Part shown: one piece after another, positions 1 to 6,457 of the stretch
Position numbering within the stretch: the first letter of the stretch is position 1
Layout: the number at the start of each line of letters is the position of its first letter
NCBI GenBank assembly: GCA_036782715.1
Contig: DAIPYN010000027.1
Coordinates: 1-19,943, forward strand
From: UBA3478 sp036782715
GTDB lineage: Bacteria > Bacteroidota > Bacteroidia > Flavobacteriales > Flavobacteriaceae
Direction of reading: 5' to 3'
Length of the DNA: 19,943 bases
Position numbers and translations under genes: made by a program
Notes under the pieces: model-generated
Databases searched by the model: none
What the model saw: only the letters and a program-made list of their open reading frames with translations
Told to the model about the DNA's origin: nothing

Positions 1-871
1 CTTTAATACCTGTAAGTAGTTTTCTGTAGGTAGGCACCACATCCATATTGCTTACGACAACATCAAACGGGTATGAATCTTTTTCGGTCGTGAGACCAAC
101 TGCTTTACCGTTTTCTAAATCAATGCTGGTCACTTTCTCATTGAAATAGAATTTAATGCCTTGTCTTAGGGCGAGCTGATAAAGCGATTCAGTAATACTC
201 CGCATTCCTTCTTTGGGATAATAGGTTCCGAAGTGCATTTCTAGATGGGGAATAAGTGACATGATCCCAGGGGTTCGGTAGGGGGTGCTGCCGTTGTATG
301 TAGCGTGTCTACTAAAGAACTGTATGCTTTTTGGATTACTGAAGTAAGATTTTAGTGTGCTGTAAAGAGGTTTGAATAAATCGAGTCGATAAATCTTTAC
401 GATAGCTTTAACCGTAATCCAATTGAGATAGGTTTTTAAACGATGCAGTGATCGCTGAAGAAATAAAGGGGCGGTTAACTCGTATTTTATCTCATTGTCT
501 TCAAGAAACTGCTTTACCTTTTTAGGGTCCTCGTTAAAAGCAGTACTAAAGGAGGCTATGAATTGTTGCTTATCTGAGGGTGTTTGATAGCGAGTGCCAT
601 CGGTCCAAAAGTAATTGCAAAGGGTTTCCTTTCGAAGGTAATTAAAGTAATCTCTAGGATTCTCACCATAGAGTTCAAAAAGCTCATCAATATATTGTGG
701 CATTGTAAATAGGGAAGGGCCTAAGTCAAAGCGGTATCCATCTTGAGTTATCTCATCGAGTTTGCCCCCTGGTCCTGTATGCGCTTCAAAAACAGTTACT
801 TCATAACCTAGACTTCTGAGTCGAAGTGCAGCAGAAAGTCCTGCGATTCCAGAACCGATGATTCCAATCAC
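1..871 (-). CDS. CrtI/CrtD-family carotenoid desaturase (FAD-dependent), C-terminus beyond window edge
   Basis: Partial gene, 290 codons visible and uninterrupted. The N-terminus carries the Rossmann FAD signature GSGIAG at residues 6-11, an acidic residue closing the second strand (VTVFEAH) and GPGGKL, the pattern of phytoene desaturase-type amine oxidoreductases; further on FGTYYPKEGM matches the conserved 'FYPKGGM' region of the family. It is a second, diverged CrtI-type enzyme next to crtI, the usual situation when one copy desaturates phytoene and the other acts later, for example as a CrtD-type 3,4-desaturase of a hydroxylated carotenoid. That substrate assignment is inference. The start is GTG at 871-869: the codon directly before it in the same frame is the crtZ stop, so no earlier start is possible. 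It is the last visible gene of the operon and depends on the crtZ mRNA for translation. Function class is secure, substrate is not. Confidence 0.85.
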   Translation of the reverse strand, partial: MIGIIGSGIAGLSAALRLRSLGYEVTVFEAHTGPGGKLDEITQDGYRFDLGPSLFTMPQYIDELFELYGENPRDYFNYLRKETLCNYFWTDGTRYQTPSDKQQFIASFSTAFNEDPKKVKQFLEDNEIKYELTAPLFLQRSLHRLKTYLNWITVKAIVKIYRLDLFKPLYSTLKSYFSNPKSIQFFSRHATYNGSTPYRTPGIMSLIPHLEMHFGTYYPKEGMRSITESLYQLALRQGIKFYFNEKVTSIDLENGKAVGLTTEKDSYPFDVVVSNMDVVPTYRKLLTGIK

Positions 872-1315
872 TTATTTGAAATATTTTTTGGGAACTACTA
901 GCATGCCAAAATTCTCACCTTTCTCTTTACCTAGATGTTTGTGATGGATTTTGTGAGCGCGACGAACTCCGCGGGCATAAGCGTTATCAATATTTCTAAG
1001 CCACTTAAAACGTTGATGAATAAAAATATCATGAACAACGAAATAGGCGATGCCGTAAGCCAAAATCCCTAAACCTATCGGGGTAGCTAACCAAAAGTAT
1101 TCTTTTGCGAACATTAAGAAAAACATACTGAGGCTCGCGAAAAACAAAAAGAAGGCGTCGTTTCTTTCAAACCAAGAGTCGTGATCTTTCTGGTGATGAT
1201 CTTTATGAAGTACCCATAAAGCGCCATGCATGATGTATTTGTGAATAAACCAGGCCATAAATTCCATAATAGCGAAGGTTCCTAAAAACGCCAAAATTGC
1301 CAATAGTGTGTTCAT
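872..1315 (-). CDS. crtZ: Beta-carotene hydroxylase CrtZ (membrane di-iron hydroxylase)
   Basis: A 147-residue integral membrane enzyme expected to hydroxylate the beta-ionone rings of beta-carotene at C3 and C3', giving cryptoxanthin and zeaxanthin. The histidine clusters of the fatty-acid-hydroxylase/CrtZ superfamily are all present: HKYIMH (about residue 25), HKDHH (38-42), HDIFIH (95-100) and HKIHHKH (121-127); these bind the two irons. Hydrophobic segments lie at about 3-25 and 54-93. Length is slightly below the 160-175 residues of proteobacterial CrtZ and normal for Bacteroidota. It starts 5 nt after the crtB stop in the same operon, and its TAA is followed at once by the GTG of the next desaturase in the same frame. 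No lycopene cyclase gene is visible here, so the cyclase must be encoded elsewhere, perhaps just off the left edge. Confidence 0.93.
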   Translation of the reverse strand: MNTLLAILAFLGTFAIMEFMAWFIHKYIMHGALWVLHKDHHQKDHDSWFERNDAFFLFFASLSMFFLMFAKEYFWLATPIGLGILAYGIAYFVVHDIFIHQRFKWLRNIDNAYARGVRRAHKIHHKHLGKEKGENFGMLVVPKKYFK

Positions 1316-1320
1316 GAGAT

Positions 1321-2160
1321 TTATACGCGTTGAAATTTTATTTCAAAATACGATTGTGCCACTAGACCAAGCTTTTCATAGTTAGGTACTCGGATGCGGC
1401 TATTTTTAATTTCTAATGGTGGAGTATTCTTTAATCGATCGAGTAAACGCTTATAGTAGCGGTAAGCGGTATACACTCCCAATCTTACCGTTGCGGGTAA
1501 TTTCTGTATTCCTTCAAAACCTAGATTGAAGTCAGCCTCAATCTCATCAATAATGGCTTGCTTAGAAGCTTCATCAAGAGCTTCTAGATTCGCATTGGGA
1601 AAATAGGTTCTCCCAAGATTTTCGAAATCTGCCTTGAGATCTCTTAAAAAATTAACTTTCTGAAATGCAGAACCTAAGGCCATTGCTGACTCTTTTAAAG
1701 AAGTGTATTTCTCTTTATCTCCATCTACAAAAACAGTAAGGCACATCAGACCCACAACATCGGCAGATCCATAGATGTATTCCTTGTATTCTTCTACACT
1801 TCTGTAGGTGTTTTTGGTCAGATCCATTCGCATACTTTTCATAAATGCAGCGACTAAATCATAGTCGATATTAAAGGTATGATAAGTGTATTGAAAAGAG
1901 TTGAGAATCGGATTTAAACTAATCTTATGTTCTAATGCTTCTGCTAAATCACGCTCGAAGTTTTTGAATAGTTGTTCTTTGTCGTAATCGTGAAAACTAT
2001 CGACGATTTCATCGGCGAATCGAACAAAGCCGTAGATATTGAAAATGTGTGAACGAACAGAAGGTGCCAACAGAGATGTTGCTGTTGAGAAGCTTGTACT
2101 ATAAGCCTTTGTAACTAATTGACTGCACTGCTGTGAGACATGATCGAACAAGGTCTTCAT
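1321..2160 (-). CDS. crtB: Phytoene synthase CrtB
   Basis: This 279-residue enzyme condenses two geranylgeranyl diphosphates head to head to 15-cis-phytoene, the first committed carotenoid step. Squalene/phytoene synthase hallmarks are visible: the first Asp-rich motif DEIVD at 50-54 after YGFVRFA, YIYGSADVVGLM at about 128-139, and the second Asp-rich motif in NFLRDLKADFENLGRTYFP (D174 and D178), which bind Mg-diphosphate. Length is typical for bacterial CrtB. Its ATG overlaps the crtI stop in an ATGA (2157-2160), so the two are translationally coupled, and crtZ follows after 5 nt. A squalene or dehydrosqualene synthase is the main alternative, but pairing with crtI and crtZ makes phytoene the likely product. 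Confidence 0.95.
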   Translation of the reverse strand: MKTLFDHVSQQCSQLVTKAYSTSFSTATSLLAPSVRSHIFNIYGFVRFADEIVDSFHDYDKEQLFKNFERDLAEALEHKISLNPILNSFQYTYHTFNIDYDLVAAFMKSMRMDLTKNTYRSVEEYKEYIYGSADVVGLMCLTVFVDGDKEKYTSLKESAMALGSAFQKVNFLRDLKADFENLGRTYFPNANLEALDEASKQAIIDEIEADFNLGFEGIQKLPATVRLGVYTAYRYYKRLLDRLKNTPPLEIKNSRIRVPNYEKLGLVAQSYFEIKFQRV

Positions 2161-3623
2161 ACGCTTTGTTTTAATAGTAATTCAGAAACAATTTTCCCAG
2201 AAATAAGAGCAGGTGGTACTCCTGGGCCGGGAACCGTTAATTGGCCCGTAAAGAATAAATTAGAAACTTTCTTAGAGGCTAATTTTGGCCTTAAAAATGC
2301 TGTTTGACGCAGGGTGTTCGCAAGGCCATAGGCATTTCCTTTATACGAGTTATACTCACTAACAAAGTCGTTTACACAGAAACTTTCTGTGAATTCTATG
2401 TGATCCCTAAGTGATTCACCGTAAAAGTCTTCAAGTCGTTTGATAATCTTGTCAAAGTATTTATCGCGAAGTTGTTGGGTATCTTTAATTCCCGGTGCAA
2501 TCGGTATAAGAAAGAATCCTGCTTCTTTACCCTTAGGTGCCATTGATTCGTCTGAAGCTGATGGGAAATTAGCGTAGAATAAAGGTTCTTTTGGCCAATT
2601 GGGTTTGTCGTAAATATCACTCGCATGCGCTTTGAAATCGGTATCAAAGAATAAGTTATGATGCGCAAAGGTGCTGTCTAGTTTTTTATTAAACCCTACA
2701 TAAAATAATAGGGAAGAAGGGGCAAAGGTTCTTTTTGCCCAATAAGCTTCAGAATATTGTCTGTATCTCTGAGGTAGCAAAGTTTCAGAGTGATGATAGT
2801 CGGCTCCACTTACAATAAAGTCAGCTTCATGTAGGCTTCCATCTTCAAGAAGAATACCTTTTGCTTTACCGTTTTCTGATACTATTATCTCAGAAACTGC
2901 GGATGAAGTATGTATATTTACCCCATTTGATTCTGCAATCGATACCATAGCCTTTACAATTTCGTACATTCCACCTTTAGGGTGCCATGTACCTAAACCA
3001 TAGTCGGCATAATTCATGAAAATGTAGAAAGAAGGTGTGTTTTCGGGTTTAGCTCCTAAAAACAGAACTGGAAATTCTAAGGCAGCTCGTAAAGCTTCGT
3101 CTTTAAAGTCTTTTTGAATAACATCACTCACCGACTTTAGAAATTGGCCTACTCTAACGGCAGTTTCTGGAGTAACTAGTTCTAGAGGGGATTTCCCTGG
3201 ACGCATCACTACTTTACCAATGGCTATTTCATAGTTTTCTTTAGCCTTGGCTATGAATTTTGCTAATTTCTTACCGCTTCCTTTTTCAATTTCTTCAAAG
3301 GTTTCACAGAGTTTATCTAAGTCGGCGTAAACTCTAAGTAGTTTGTCTTTGAAATAGATTTGATAACCAGGATCTAATCGTTCTAATTCGTAAAAATCAC
3401 TGGTGGTTTTTCCAAAATCTTGAAAGAAGTTCTCGAAGATATCGGGCATCCAATACCAAGAGGGGCCCATATCGAAAGTATATCCATCTCTTTTAAGTTG
3501 ACGGGCTCTTCCGCCGGGAGTGTCATTTTTTTCAAAGATCGACACTTCAAGACCTTCTTTGGCAAGATAACTAGCGGCAGATAAGGAAGAAAATCCTGAC
3601 CCAATTACGATTACTTTTTTCAT
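2157..3623 (-). CDS. crtI: Phytoene desaturase CrtI
   Basis: A 488-residue FAD-dependent desaturase that converts phytoene to lycopene, probably through four successive desaturations as in other bacterial CrtI. The N-terminal dinucleotide fold reads VIGSGFSSLSAA (6-17), followed by SIFEKNDTPGGRARQ (27-41), both diagnostic; GTWHPKGGMYEIV in the middle and the C-terminal FTGQLTVPGPGVPPAL with the bacterial-type desaturase signature are also present. Length matches the family (490-500). Its ATG shares one base with the regulator's stop (TAATG at 3623) and its stop overlaps the crtB ATG, placing it second in the pigment operon. The second CrtI-like gene at the left edge is more diverged, so this one is the better candidate for the phytoene step. 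Confidence 0.95.
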   Translation of the reverse strand: MKKVIVIGSGFSSLSAASYLAKEGLEVSIFEKNDTPGGRARQLKRDGYTFDMGPSWYWMPDIFENFFQDFGKTTSDFYELERLDPGYQIYFKDKLLRVYADLDKLCETFEEIEKGSGKKLAKFIAKAKENYEIAIGKVVMRPGKSPLELVTPETAVRVGQFLKSVSDVIQKDFKDEALRAALEFPVLFLGAKPENTPSFYIFMNYADYGLGTWHPKGGMYEIVKAMVSIAESNGVNIHTSSAVSEIIVSENGKAKGILLEDGSLHEADFIVSGADYHHSETLLPQRYRQYSEAYWAKRTFAPSSLLFYVGFNKKLDSTFAHHNLFFDTDFKAHASDIYDKPNWPKEPLFYANFPSASDESMAPKGKEAGFFLIPIAPGIKDTQQLRDKYFDKIIKRLEDFYGESLRDHIEFTESFCVNDFVSEYNSYKGNAYGLANTLRQTAFLRPKLASKKVSNLFFTGQLTVPGPGVPPALISGKIVSELLLKQSV

Positions 3624-4528
3624 TAGTTAGGTAATTGAGCGGTGAAGTGAGCGATAGATTCGAAAATTTCTACGAAATCAAAGTTAGGTTTAGATTGAAG
3701 CTTCTGAGTTTGATAGCCGAGAATCATCAACTTTGAGTTTTTTCCACGAAGCTCATTTGAGAAGGTTTCAAAATACCTGTCTAGTTCATCGGGCCCTGGG
3801 CTTATGGTGAAATAAGATACATAGTTAAGATTGTCGTAATAATTCAACAGCTCTTTCAAACTGTGAATGCTATTTGATTGACCTAGAAAAATTGTTTTAT
3901 GACCTCTCGAAACTAATTCGTAATTCAAGAAAAGTAATCCTATTTCGTGTACCTCACCTTCGGGCAAATAAAGCACATAAACTGGTGACTCTTTCGTTGG
4001 AGGTAGTTTTTGGTACTTCTCAGTTTGAATGTAAATTTTTTGTTTGATCAAACTGCTGATAAAATGCTCATGGGCAGGAGAAATCGTTTTGGACTGCCAT
4101 AACATACCTAGCTCGGTCATTAGAGGAATAAAGACCTCGTTAAAAAGTTCTTTAAAGCTTCGATCTGCAACCAGACTATTGTAGGTGTTATAGAATTGGT
4201 GCGTGTCAAAATTCACCATGGCTAGCTTGAAGGCATTGATCGCATGGTGTTTTTCACTGTTTTTAGCGATAATCTCGTTGACCAGAAGAGGAATGTCTTC
4301 TTGTTTAATTTTAGAAATCTTGGAGATCTTGTATCCGCTATTATAAAGGAGTGTGATATTCAAAAGCTTCTGAAGACTCTCGAGGGAGTAGGTACGGATA
4401 TTGGTTTCAGTACGTTCAGGGCTCAAAAGATCGTATCTCTTTTCCCAAATTCTAATGGTATGTGCCTTGATCCCTGAAAGATTTTCGAGATCTCTAATGC
4501 TAAACGATTTATTGCTACTGTTCATCAT
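3623..4528 (-). CDS. MerR-family transcriptional regulator with CarH-like cobalamin-binding domain
   Basis: About 301 residues. The N-terminal MerR winged helix has the diagnostic GIKAHTIRIWEKRYDLLSP and a wing with NIRTYS. In the C-terminal half lies a Trp followed nine residues later by Glu-His (W143, E153, H154 from the proposed start), the Wx9EH signature of the four-helix bundle capping adenosylcobalamin in CarH/CarA photoreceptors; then EVHEIG, matching (D/E)xHxxG with the cobalt-ligating His (H193), then SYF and LG in place of the usual SxL and GG. Family members repress carotenoid genes in the dark and are released by light breaking the Co-C bond; that role is inferred here. The start is one of two adjacent ATGs (4528 or 4525); an in-frame TTG at 4549 lies inside a -7 promoter element and is rejected. 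It heads the crt operon, sharing one base with crtI, which points to autoregulation. Confidence 0.88.
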   Translation of the reverse strand: MMNSSNKSFSIRDLENLSGIKAHTIRIWEKRYDLLSPERTETNIRTYSLESLQKLLNITLLYNSGYKISKISKIKQEDIPLLVNEIIAKNSEKHHAINAFKLAMVNFDTHQFYNTYNSLVADRSFKELFNEVFIPLMTELGMLWQSKTISPAHEHFISSLIKQKIYIQTEKYQKLPPTKESPVYVLYLPEGEVHEIGLLFLNYELVSRGHKTIFLGQSNSIHSLKELLNYYDNLNYVSYFTISPGPDELDRYFETFSNELRGKNSKLMILGYQTQKLQSKPNFDFVEIFESIAHFTAQLPN

Positions 4529-4546
4529 TCTTTCTAAAATCTTAAA

Positions 4547-4583
4547 CAAAAGTAGGTAAAATGAGCCTTCGATTTATATATCG
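4547..4583 (-). promoter_or_regulatory. Probable crt operon promoter (-7 element) with adjacent palindrome
   Basis: TACTTTTG, an exact match to the Bacteroidota -7 consensus TAnnTTTG, lies on the minus strand at 4554-4547, placing transcription start roughly 10-20 nt before the ATG pair at 4528/4525. No TTG sits at the ideal 19-nt distance; the nearest TTTG is 34 nt upstream. Just upstream is CGATTTATATATCG (4570-4583), a 14-nt palindrome with a single mismatched pair, where a repressor would block the -33 region. It is a candidate binding site for the MerR/CarH-like protein encoded directly downstream. The promoter is fairly likely; the operator role is inference. Confidence 0.5.
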
Positions 4584-4686
4584 TTTAACAAAATGCCTGA
4601 ATTCTTTCTTTTTGTTGAATTTTGAGGAAATATTGTGAAGATAACATCTTACTTATTGGTGATTCAAGTCTCACCTGTAGTCTAAA

Positions 4687-4721
4687 TAAAAAAAGCACTG
4701 CTGTTAGGCGGTGCTTTTTTG
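4687..4721. terminator. Bidirectional rho-independent terminator after tRNA-Leu
   Basis: AGCACTGCT (4694-4702), loop GTTA, GGCGGTGCT (4707-4715) pair over nine positions, two of them G-U wobbles when read as plus-strand RNA. The stem is flanked by seven A on the left and six T on the right, so it can act in either direction. On the minus strand it lies about 15 nt after the 3' end of tRNA-Leu and separates it from the crt promoter. Confidence 0.8.
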
Positions 4722-4730
4722 ATTTTTGAA

Positions 4731-4815
4731 GTGCTCACGACTGGAGTCGAACCAGCACGTCCATAGGACACCACCCCCTCAAGATGGCGTGTCTACCAAT
4801 TCCACCACGTGAGCA
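4731..4815 (-). tRNA. tRNA-Leu (anticodon GAG)
   Basis: An 85-nt class II tRNA read on the minus strand. The acceptor arms TGCTCAC and GTGAGCA pair perfectly; the T arm has GGTTCGACTCC; the anticodon stem CCATC/GGTGG encloses loop TTGAGGG, giving GAG, which reads CUC and CUU. The long variable arm (GTGTCCTATGGACG) is typical of leucine tRNAs. No CCA follows the discriminator C, so it must be added after transcription. Upstream a weak promoter can be made from TTTG (4850-4853), a 20-nt gap and TAAGTTTC (4822-4829). Confidence 0.96.
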
Positions 4816-4849
4816 TAAACTGAAACTTAAAATTGCAGTTTCTGGTAAA

Positions 4850-4883
4850 CAAAAAAAGTTAAGACAGATTTGCCTTAACTTTT
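4850..4883 (-). terminator. Terminator hairpin after tRNA-Lys
   Basis: AAAGTTAAG (4855-4863) and CTTAACTTT (4874-4882) form a perfect 9-bp stem around a 10-nt loop. Read on the minus strand the stem runs straight into a T7 tract and starts about 2 nt after the tRNA-Lys 3' end. It would uncouple tRNA-Lys from tRNA-Leu; the stem is AT-rich and may be a weak terminator or a processing signal. Confidence 0.6.
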
Positions 4884-4884
4884 G

Positions 4885-4957
4885 TGACCTGACTGGGGCT
4901 CGAACCCAGGACCCTCTCCTTAAAAGGGAGATGCTCTACCAACTGAGCTATCAGGTC
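4885..4957 (-). tRNA. tRNA-Lys (anticodon TTT)
   Basis: A 73-nt tRNA on the minus strand. Acceptor arms GACCTGA and TCAGGTC pair perfectly; the D arm AGCTCAGTTGGTAGAGC is canonical; the anticodon stem TCTCC/GGAGA holds loop CTTTTAA, anticodon TTT; the T arm is CTGGGTTCGAGCCCCAG. The discriminator is A and CCA is not encoded. It has its own strong promoter immediately upstream. Confidence 0.97.
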
Positions 4958-4968
4958 GAAATCGGGTG

Positions 4969-4998
4969 CAAATATAAGGGCTATATTTGAAAATTCAA
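4969..4998 (-). promoter_or_regulatory. tRNA-Lys promoter, Bacteroidota type
   Basis: On the minus strand TTG (4998-4996), a 19-nt spacer and TATATTTG (4976-4969) match the phylum consensus TTG-N19-TAnnTTTG exactly, ending 11 nt before the first tRNA-Lys base. The spacing fits a start at or just upstream of the mature 5' end. Confidence 0.75.
4982..4989 (+). promoter_or_regulatory. Candidate aroK -7 element
   Basis: TATATTTG matches TAnnTTTG on the plus strand 18 nt before the aroK ATG. No TTG lies at the expected distance upstream. It sits inside the spacer of the divergent tRNA-Lys promoter, so the two polymerases could not bind together. Confidence 0.45.
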
Positions 4999-5007
4999 TA
5001 AGCAAAT

Positions 5008-5523
5008 ATGAAAATTATTCTTCTCGGTTATATGGGCTCAGGAAAGTCGACTATAGGAAAGGCTTTAGCTAACGAATTGAACCTGTCTTTTGTTGATTTA
5101 GATCATACTATTGAGAATGAGATTGGGATGTCGATCAGGGACTTTTTTGAAGTATCTGGTGAGCTCAAATTCAGGCGTTTAGAGAACGAAGTATTGAAAA
5201 AAGTACTAGATGACAATAATGATATGATTCTTTCAACGGGTGGAGGTACTCCTTGCTATGGAAATAATTTAGACCTTTTAAAATCTGCTTCGAATACCAA
5301 AGCTTTTTATTTAAAAGCTTCGATTAAAACGCTCACAGAAAGATTATGGTCAGAAAAAGACACTCGTCCGCTGATACAATCGATTGGCGATGACGATTTG
5401 CCAGAGTTCATAGGTAAGCATCTATTTGAGCGCTCAAACTTCTATCTTCAGGCTCATCATGTGATTGAGATCGATCAAAAATCAGTTGAAATGATCGTTA
5501 GAGAAATAGCAGAATTACTTTAA
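5008..5523 (+). CDS. aroK: Shikimate kinase AroK
   Basis: This 171-residue cytoplasmic kinase phosphorylates shikimate at the 3-hydroxyl using ATP, the fifth step of the chorismate pathway. It opens with the Walker A loop GYMGSGKST (7-15); the shikimate-binding residues D32 (FVDLD), R57 (KFRRLE) and the GGG at 78-80 (STGGGTP) are in place, as are the lid arginine in KDTRPLI (R120) and the distal arginine of ERSNFY (R142). Length is normal. It stands alone, diverging from tRNA-Lys and converging on a phosphoribosyltransferase gene whose 3' end it overlaps by 9 bp. Gluconate kinase or other P-loop kinases are unlikely given the shikimate residues. Confidence 0.95.
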   Translation: MKIILLGYMGSGKSTIGKALANELNLSFVDLDHTIENEIGMSIRDFFEVSGELKFRRLENEVLKKVLDDNNDMILSTGGGTPCYGNNLDLLKSASNTKAFYLKASIKTLTERLWSEKDTRPLIQSIGDDDLPEFIGKHLFERSNFYLQAHHVIEIDQKSVEMIVREIAELL

Positions 5524-6012
5524 ATAAGCTCGGTCATTTTTTTCTTCGAAAACCACTTCGATGTGTTCATAGGATGATGTGGATAGTGAAAGGCCTTTGA
5601 AATCAGCTTTAATCGGAAATTTTTTATGGTTTCGATTAACGAGAACAGCAGTCTTTAATTTTTTGACACCGCCGTGAAGAAAGGGAAGACATCCGTGCAT
5701 TAAAGTAGCTCCAGAGTTTAGTACGTCATCAACAAGTACAACAGCTTTATCTTTTAGGTTGGTAGCATCAATATCTAATTCAGGCGACTGGGTTCCTGGT
5801 TGATGTTTATCTAATGAAACAGTTACGACCTTAATGTCTAACTCATCAATTTTTTTTAATTCAATGGCAATTTTTTCTGCCAGTAGACTACCCGACCCTT
5901 GAATACCTGCGATAATAATCTCAGATTCATCAGAATAAGTTTCGAGAATTTGAAAAGCGATTCGACGTATAGTGTGCGCAATCTTTTGATGATCTAGGAT
6001 AAGTTCTTTCAT
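5515..6012 (-). CDS. PyrR-like phosphoribosyltransferase
   Basis: A 165-residue type I phosphoribosyltransferase. The PRPP-binding loop VVLVDDVLNSGATL at 91-104 is textbook, and the pattern after it (TAVLVNRNHKKFPIKADFKG) resembles the LAVLVDRGHRELPIRADYIG region of PyrR, the uracil phosphoribosyltransferase and pyr-operon attenuator of Gram-positive bacteria. It is shorter than PyrR (about 180) and, between residues 60 and 80, lacks the YRDDL-type segment. Its role in Bacteroidota is not something I can name; nucleobase salvage is the simplest guess, RNA regulation is possible. The ATG overlaps the stop of the upstream S4-domain gene (ATGA), so it is coupled to an RNA-binding protein. Its stop lies within the 3' end of aroK on the other strand. 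Confidence 0.82.
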   Translation of the reverse strand: MKELILDHQKIAHTIRRIAFQILETYSDESEIIIAGIQGSGSLLAEKIAIELKKIDELDIKVVTVSLDKHQPGTQSPELDIDATNLKDKAVVLVDDVLNSGATLMHGCLPFLHGGVKKLKTAVLVNRNHKKFPIKADFKGLSLSTSSYEHIEVVFEEKNDRAYLK

Positions 6013-6380
6013 TCTGATTCTGAGGTATAAGCTTCAAGAGAGCGACGATCTTTTTTAGTAGGACGTCCTTCTCCTTTTTGTCGATAATATTCTTGAGAAA
6101 GTTTTGCGAATTCTCTGTGCTCAAAGGCTTCTTTCGGGGTATGATCTTTTCGGTATTGATCGACCAATTTCGCTCCAACTCGGCTTTTAGGTAGGTCGAG
6201 GACTTCTATTTCGTAATTAATTTGATCGATTCTAACACGAATACGGTCACCGGGGTAAACCTCCTTTGCAGGTTTAGCCGGCTGATCGTTAATGTGAATT
6301 TTACCATTCTTACAAGCGTTGCTTCCCATAGAGCGAGTCTTGAAGTAGCGAGTAGCCCACAAATATTTGTCAATTCGCAC
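6009..6380 (-). CDS. hslR: Hsp15-like S4-domain RNA-binding protein
   Basis: 123 residues. The S4 domain covers about residues 1-60 (RIDKYLWATRYFKTRS, then GKIHINDQPAKPAKEVYPGD), followed by a basic tail with GRPTKKDRRSLE, matching the layout of Hsp15 (HslR), which binds stalled 50S subunits carrying peptidyl-tRNA and helps recycle them. The recycling role is transferred from E. coli and not shown here. The start is GTG at 6380, which places the S4 motif at the very N-terminus as usual; no ATG fits. It is the first gene of a two-gene unit and overlaps the phosphoribosyltransferase by 4 bp. A -7 element lies about 30 nt upstream. Confidence 0.85.
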   Translation of the reverse strand: MRIDKYLWATRYFKTRSMGSNACKNGKIHINDQPAKPAKEVYPGDRIRVRIDQINYEIEVLDLPKSRVGAKLVDQYRKDHTPKEAFEHREFAKLSQEYYRQKGEGRPTKKDRRSLEAYTSESE

Positions 6381-6408
6381 TTTGTTAAAAGGTGTTAAGT
6401 CTCTCTAA

Positions 6409-6416
6409 CAAAAATA
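6409..6416 (-). promoter_or_regulatory. Candidate -7 element for the hslR unit
   Basis: TATTTTTG on the minus strand fits TAnnTTTG and lies 28 nt before the GTG start. There is no TTG at the standard distance, so support rests on this one element. Confidence 0.4.
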
Positions 6417-6457
6417 GGGGAAAATTGTATCTTGCCGCCTTAATTATTCAAGGTTCG

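Noticed and set aside
4529..4549. Possible upstream start (TTG at 4549) for the MerR-type regulator
   Set aside because: The TTG is the end of the promoter element TACTTTTG, and two ATG codons at 4528 and 4525 match the usual family N-terminus.
4525..4690. Cobalamin riboswitch before the B12-related regulator
   Set aside because: The predicted leader is only 10-20 nt and no B12-box-like sequence was seen further upstream.
4784..4990. 68-codon open frame on the plus strand across the tRNA region
   Set aside because: It runs antisense through both tRNA genes, and its GARTQDPLL stretch is merely the translated tRNA T arm, a common annotation artefact.
6392..6457. N-terminal extension of the FKBP-like lipoprotein
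   Set aside because: The extension would place the lipoprotein signal peptide inside the protein; the ATG at 6458 gives a textbook lipobox.
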